In this document: in pieces, positions 14,221 through 17,523 of the stretch
Layout: each line of letters begins with the position of its first letter
Numbering within the stretch: position 1 is the first letter of the stretch
Assembly: GCA_014763835.1 (NCBI GenBank)
Contig: JACXUQ010000011.1
Location: 1 to 17,523, forward strand
Direction: 5' to 3'
DNA: 17,523 nt
DNA from: Thiotrichales bacterium
GTDB lineage: Bacteria; Pseudomonadota; Gammaproteobacteria; Thiomicrospirales; Thiomicrospiraceae
Position numbers and translations under genes: made by a program
The notes under the pieces: model-generated
The model's input: the letters and a program-made list of their open reading frames with translations, nothing else
Databases searched by the model: none
What the model was told of the DNA's origin: nothing

Positions 14221-15183
14221 ATGAAACGTCAACTTCTTTTAGCAATGGGCCTGGCAACGGCTTTTGCTTCTCAGACAGCTTATTCAGCTGTTGATGCAGC
14301 TCTTCCTTCATATGAAAAAGTAGCGGGTATTTCCGGTAACCTGAACTCTGTCGGTTCGGATACTTTGGCTAACCTGATGACTTTGTGGGCTGAAGAGTTC
14401 AAACGCAACTATCCAAACGTCAACATCCAGATCCAGGCAGCAGGTTCTTCTACTGCTCCACCGGCTTTGACTGAAGGGACTTCAAACGTTGGCCCAATGA
14501 GCCGCAAAATGAAGGACAAAGAAGAGACCGCATTTGAACAGAAGTGGGGCTACAAGCCAACGCCTGTTGCCGTCGCAATCGACGCTTTGGCGGTTTATGT
14601 TAACAAAGACAACCCGATTGAAGGCTTGAGCATTCCTCAGGTTGATGCGATTTTCTCTTCAACGCGCAAGTGTGGTTTCAAATCAGACATCACTACTTGG
14701 GGTGAAGCGGGTGCAACTGGCGATCTAGCGGCCAAGTCAATTCAGATTTATGGCCGTAACTCAGTATCGGGTACTTACGGTTACTACAAAAAACACGCTT
14801 TGTGTAAAGGTGACTTCAAGTCTTCTGTTAACGAACAACCAGGTTCAGCGTCTGTTGTGCAGTCGGTTTCTGCGTCTATCAACGGTATCGGTTACTCAGG
14901 TATCGGTTACAAGACGGCTGGTGTAAAAGCCCTGGCATTGTCTAAGAAAGAGGGCGGCGCAATGATTCCGGCAACGACTGAAAACGCGTTGAACGGTACT
15001 TACCCATTGTCGCGTCTGTTGTATGTTTACGTGAACAAGGCGCCTAACAAGGCCGTTGATCCGGTTGTTGGCGAGTTCTTCAAGTTGGTATTGTCTAAGC
15101 AAGGTCAGCAAGTGGTTGAGAAAGACGGTTATATCGGGCTTCCAGCTAAAATCGCTGCCAAAGAACTGGCTAAATTGAACTAA
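14221..15183 (+). CDS. pstS: Periplasmic phosphate-binding protein PstS
   Basis: PstS captures phosphate in the periplasm and delivers it to PstCA. The start is the ATG at 14221, with GGAG (14207-14210) ten bases upstream. The frame is open further upstream, but that would put the Pho promoter inside the gene. The 320-residue product begins with a signal peptide (MKRQLLLAMG…AYSA) probably cut after residue 23. No lipobox cysteine is seen, so the protein should be soluble. Ligand-loop segments typical of the family are visible: GSDTLANLM, AGSSTAPPAL, GPMSRKM and GRNSVSGTYGYY. Codons are strongly biased to GGT/GCT/TCT/CCA, as expected for a protein made in large amounts. Unlike in E. coli, pstS is separated from pstCAB by phoUBR and the oppositely oriented pit, and has its own promoter and terminator. 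Confidence 0.96.
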   Translation: MKRQLLLAMGLATAFASQTAYSAVDAALPSYEKVAGISGNLNSVGSDTLANLMTLWAEEFKRNYPNVNIQIQAAGSSTAPPALTEGTSNVGPMSRKMKDKEETAFEQKWGYKPTPVAVAIDALAVYVNKDNPIEGLSIPQVDAIFSSTRKCGFKSDITTWGEAGATGDLAAKSIQIYGRNSVSGTYGYYKKHALCKGDFKSSVNEQPGSASVVQSVSASINGIGYSGIGYKTAGVKALALSKKEGGAMIPATTENALNGTYPLSRLLYVYVNKAPNKAVDPVVGEFFKLVLSKQGQQVVEKDGYIGLPAKIAAKELAKLN

Positions 15184-15213
15184 GCTCCTAAAAGCTTCGG
15201 TTTTTCCCAGTCG

Positions 15214-15243
15214 AACCCCGCCTAAGCGGGGTTTTTTGTTTTT
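15214..15243 (+). terminator. Intrinsic terminator of pstS
   Basis: AACCCCGC (15214-15221) pairs with GCGGGGTT (15226-15233) around the loop CTAA, followed by a T-rich tract TTTTGTTTTT. It lies 30 bases after the pstS stop. Confidence 0.93.
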
Positions 15244-15252
15244 GCGGATTTT

Positions 15253-15280
15253 GGCCTTTTCAAAACTCAACAGGCCGGGT
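15253..15280. repeat. Second copy of the 19-bp hairpin-loop repeat
   Basis: AAAACTCAACAGGCCGGGT (15262-15280) is identical to 8676-8694. The left arm differs from the first copy but still pairs: GGCCT (15253-15257) with AGGCC (15272-15276). On the minus strand the hairpin lies just after the ferredoxin stop and is followed by AAAATCC, not a T-run, so it is a poor terminator. Confidence 0.6.
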
Positions 15281-15285
15281 AGGTT

Positions 15286-15537
15286 TTAGATGATCTCGAT
15301 TTCTACGTCGGTCAAAGGGATTACGCTGCAGGTCAGGATTTCGCCTTTACGCGCTTCATAAGCCGGGTTTTGAATCTCTTCCACTTCGCCTGAAATCAGG
15401 CGCACCGCACAGGCGCCGCAATTGCCGCCGCGGCAGCTGTATGGCATATCAAAACCGTTTTCATCCAAGGCTTCCAACATTGAAAACTGGCCATCAAATT
15501 CGCACTCTCCCTGTCCTTTCACCACAATTTTTGTCAT
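15286..15537 (-). CDS. Small plant-type [2Fe-2S] ferredoxin
   Basis: This 83-residue soluble electron carrier has the ligand pattern C35-x4-C40-x2-C43…C70 (SCRGGNCGAC and LTCSV) of plant-type 2Fe-2S ferredoxins. Length and layout resemble E. coli YfaE, which maintains the ribonucleotide reductase cofactor, but no nrdAB genes are nearby and the partner is unknown. The ATG at 15537 is preceded on its strand by AGGA about ten bases upstream. It is a single gene, convergent with pstS and divergent from ectA. Its upstream sequence is AT-rich, with TAAAAT-like hexamers but no clear promoter pair. Confidence 0.9.
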   Translation of the reverse strand: MTKIVVKGQGECEFDGQFSMLEALDENGFDMPYSCRGGNCGACAVRLISGEVEEIQNPAYEARKGEILTCSVIPLTDVEIEII

Positions 15538-16091
15538 GTTCTGTTTTCCTGTTCCATCGGGTTATTAAAAATAAAATCTTCAGCATTTTACCAATTTTGC
15601 CCGCCATACTCGCGTTTAAGGCCAAAAAAATCAGCGGAAATGTGGCCGGTTGCAAGCGTGTTTTTCCTGTTTTCAGGGGTTGGGAATAATATTGTTTTTT
15701 CAACGGCTTAGGCCTGTTTGAATGGTTTGGAAATAGTTGTGAAATGACAGGGTTAAAATAATAACATGTTGATTTTAAGTATTATTTTGTTAAAATATAG
15801 CGCACATAAATTCATAACCCAAAAGGTTAAGATTATCTTTTATCCAGTTGTAGTCACTACACTGTCATTTGCGTTTAGGCGCTTTTCTGCCTTAGGTCCG
15901 GCGCTTTCCGGGCCGAGTCTAATCCAAAGGACGCGTCCTGAGGAATCAATCGTAGGGCAATGTTTTTTGCCTCTGTCATTGCGGCAGGAGGAGGGCATCC
16001 TTGTGTCCGAATCTGGTATCCGCCGTCCGCTTTTCTTCCGTTATTTGCGATTGGTTGAACGTTTCACCCTTAATACAAGCAGACTTATTTT
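15538..16091. promoter_or_regulatory. Ferredoxin-ectA intergenic region and long ectA leader
   Basis: There is no ectR-type MarR regulator gene here, although some ectoine clusters carry one. The left 250 bp are AT-rich. A frame open from 15766 shows no family resemblance and I do not accept it. The right half is GC-richer, with a 12-bp palindrome AGGACGCGTCCT (15928-15939) and a small hairpin GGCAA-N6-TTGCC (15956-15971). CTGTCAT occurs at 15862 and 15973, and inverted at 15744. A short reading frame with a strong ribosome-binding site overlaps the ectA start. Confidence 0.5.
15769..15796 (+). promoter_or_regulatory. Candidate sigma-70 promoter of ectA
   Basis: TTGATT (15769-15774) and TAAAAT (15791-15796) are 16 bp apart in AT-rich DNA. 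The resulting leader would be about 290 bases, unusually long, so another promoter closer to ectA is possible. Confidence 0.4.
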
Positions 16092-16119
16092 ATGGAGAAT
16101 CACCCCTTACATCCTGTAA
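16003..16119 (+). CDS. Possible short leader peptide overlapping ectA (tentative)
   Basis: A GTG at 16003 follows the best ribosome-binding site of the region, AGGAGGAGGG (15986-15995). It opens a 38-codon frame beginning MSESGIRRPLFFRYLR and ending ITPYIL, rich in arginine, phenylalanine and leucine. It ends 28 bases inside ectA, in another frame, so ectA could be translationally coupled to it. No family resemblance is recognised. Alternatives are a chance frame, or a purine-rich site belonging to a different start. Confidence 0.3.
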   Translation: MSESGIRRPLFFRYLRLVERFTLNTSRLILWRITPYIL

Positions 16120-16601
16120 CCCCGATTTATTTCAGACAGCCGACACCCGCCGATGGGGCGGCCATTTTTGAATTGGTCAAGGCGTGCCCGCCGCTTGATC
16201 TGAATTCGCGCTACCTCTATTTCCTGCTGGCGGACCATTTCGCGGCAACTTGCATGGTGGCGGAGCAGGACGGCAAAATCGTCGGCTTCGTCTCTTCTTA
16301 TTTTCCGCCGAATGAAGCAGATGCGTTGTTTATCTGGCAGGTGGCGGTGCATCCGCACTCCCAAGGCCAGGGAATCGCCATTAAATTGCTCGAATCCTTG
16401 GTGGCACGACAGTCTCCGGGTCGAATCAAGCGGTTACTGACAACTATCAGCCCCTCCAATCAGCCGTCTCAAGCGCTCTTCAAATCGTTTGCCAAACGCC
16501 ACGGGTTTGATATGGCGACCAAGCCGTATTTACAGGCCGAGGAATTCGGCAGTGACGGGCACGAGGCCGAAATTCTCTACACCCTGACGCCCGCGACGTA
16601 G
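16092..16601 (+). CDS. ectA: L-2,4-diaminobutyrate N-acetyltransferase, ectoine pathway
   Basis: EctA transfers an acetyl group from acetyl-CoA to L-2,4-diaminobutyrate, the second step of ectoine synthesis. Ectoine is a compatible solute made under salt stress. The 169-residue product is a GNAT-fold enzyme. The substrate-end motif FELVKACPPLDLNSRY is typical of EctA. The acetyl-CoA loop QGQGIA (Q91-A96) follows the strand FIWQVAVHP. The ATG at 16092 gives the usual N-terminus (…PIYFRQPTPADGAAIFELVK) but has a poor ribosome-binding site, in contrast to the short frame upstream. ectB follows after 88 bases in the same direction. Confidence 0.95.
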   Translation: MENHPLHPVTPIYFRQPTPADGAAIFELVKACPPLDLNSRYLYFLLADHFAATCMVAEQDGKIVGFVSSYFPPNEADALFIWQVAVHPHSQGQGIAIKLLESLVARQSPGRIKRLLTTISPSNQPSQALFKSFAKRHGFDMATKPYLQAEEFGSDGHEAEILYTLTPAT

Positions 16602-16689
16602 TTCCCAATCACTTTTATTGCTCAAGGTGCAATTAATCGGCATCTGGGCATCGCTTTATCTATTTACTGTACTTTCAGAGGAAATCATT

Positions 16690-17523
16690 ATGCCTTTATC
16701 TATTTTTAATCAATACGAATCCGAGGTGCGCGGTTATATCCGCTCTTTCCCGACCACCTTTGCCAAGTCCAAAGGCGCCGAAATCTGGGATGAAGACGGC
16801 AAGCGTTATATCGACTTTTTTGCCGGTGCCGGCGCGCTTAACTACGGTCACAACAATCCGGTGGTCAATAATGCCGTGATCGACTATCTGCAAGCCAACG
16901 GCATCGGCCATGCGCTGGATATGGCCACGGTGGCCAAGCGCGAGTTTATCGAGGGCTTTGTCAACAACATCCTTAAACCGCGAAATCTCGACTACAAACT
17001 GCAGTTTGTCGGCCCGACCGGCACCAATGCGGTGGAAACCGCGCTGAAAATCGCCCGCAAGGTCAAGAAACGTACCCAGGTGATGTCGTTCACCAACGGC
17101 TTTCACGGCATGTCGATGGGTTCTCTGAGCATTACCGGCAACCGCTATTACCACGATGAAAATTACGGCGTGCCGGCCTATACGACGCAGGTGCCGTTTC
17201 ATAACTATCTCGGCGGGGAGGTCAATACCATTGCCTATCTGCGCAAAATCCTCGAGGACGGTTCGAGCGGTACCGAACTGCCGGCGGCGATTGTGCTGGA
17301 AACCATTCAGGCCGAAGGCGGCATCAACGTGGCCGGTGTGGAGTGGCTCAAAGAGTTGCGTCAGATCTGTGATGACTTCGACATCCTGATGATTGTCGAT
17401 GACATCCAGACCGGCAATGGCCGTTCCGGCGATTTCTTCAGTTTCGAGCGTGCCGGTATTGTGCCGGATATCGTGACCCTCTCCAAGTCTATCGGTGCGG
17501 GCCATCCGATGTCATTGGTTTTG
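16690..17523 (+). CDS. ectB: Diaminobutyrate--2-oxoglutarate aminotransferase (partial, cut by window end)
   Basis: EctB makes L-2,4-diaminobutyrate from aspartate semialdehyde using glutamate and PLP, the first step of ectoine synthesis. The visible 278 residues are the N-terminal two thirds of a ~420-residue class III aminotransferase. They begin MPLSIFNQYESEVRGYIRSFP, as in the family. The cofactor site is clear: GPTGTNAVETALK for phosphate binding, D in VDDIQTGNGRSG, and the Schiff-base lysine K266 in LSKSIGAGHP. AGAGGAAA lies just before the ATG. The frame is open to the last base, so ectC would be expected beyond the edge. A 12-bp direct repeat (CTTTATCTATTT at 16654 and 16694) spans the start region. 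Confidence 0.96.
   Translation, partial: MPLSIFNQYESEVRGYIRSFPTTFAKSKGAEIWDEDGKRYIDFFAGAGALNYGHNNPVVNNAVIDYLQANGIGHALDMATVAKREFIEGFVNNILKPRNLDYKLQFVGPTGTNAVETALKIARKVKKRTQVMSFTNGFHGMSMGSLSITGNRYYHDENYGVPAYTTQVPFHNYLGGEVNTIAYLRKILEDGSSGTELPAAIVLETIQAEGGINVAGVEWLKELRQICDDFDILMIVDDIQTGNGRSGDFFSFERAGIVPDIVTLSKSIGAGHPMSLVL

Noticed and set aside
15766..16119. 117-codon frame ahead of ectA as a full gene
   Set aside because: The first half is AT-rich non-coding-like sequence with a promoter inside and no ribosome-binding site. Only the last 38 codons, after a strong ribosome-binding site, are kept as a tentative short frame.
1..17523. CRISPR array, tRNA/rRNA genes, intact insertion sequences or phage genes
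   Set aside because: No regular repeat-spacer pattern, no cloverleaf or rRNA-like sequence and no transposase or integrase frame was seen.

Overview
This 17.5 kb window looks like the chromosome of a marine or salt-exposed gammaproteobacterium. The evidence is a GlnE/GlnA pair, a pseudomonad/vibrio-style long PstC and PstA, a PhoBR system, and the start of an ectoine operon. A relationship to sulfur oxidisers of the Thiomicrospira/Hydrogenovibrio type is a guess from general resemblance only. Nearly all genes are core genes. No tRNA, rRNA, CRISPR, phage or intact insertion sequence was seen.

Layout: glnE (+, adenylyltransferase acting on glutamine synthetase) meets glnA (-, glutamine synthetase) tail to tail at about 2935. 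The join is abnormal: glnA has lost its last ~10 codons and its stop codon, and its frame runs on antisense through glnE. A 377-bp divergent region follows, with a sigma-54-type promoter facing glnA and a Pho box plus -10 facing pstC. Then comes a compact + strand operon pstC-pstA-pstB-phoU-phoB-phoR (4689-12318) for high-affinity phosphate uptake and its two-component control. It ends at a perfect bidirectional terminator shared with the convergent low-affinity phosphate transporter pit (-, 12415-13986). Divergent from pit is pstS (+), the phosphate-binding protein, with its own Pho-box promoter and terminator. A small 2Fe-2S ferredoxin gene (-) follows, then a ~550-bp leader, ectA, and the first 278 codons of ectB, which run off the right edge.

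How it works together: PstS delivers phosphate to PstC/PstA/PstB, PhoU connects transporter state to PhoR, and phosphorylated PhoB should act on Pho boxes at both pstC and pstS. These two boxes have the same geometry, with heptamers at 11-bp spacing and the -10 hexamer 10 bp after the last one. The most interesting signal is between pit and pstS. A good sigma-70 promoter for pit uses as its -35 the same bases as the first pstS Pho-box heptamer, so PhoB binding could switch pstS on and pit off at once.

Other points worth checking are the glnA/glnE junction (assembly error or a real altered enzyme), a 19-bp hairpin-loop repeat found in pstA-pstB and after pstS, and a possible Arg-rich leader peptide with a strong ribosome-binding site overlapping the ectA start.
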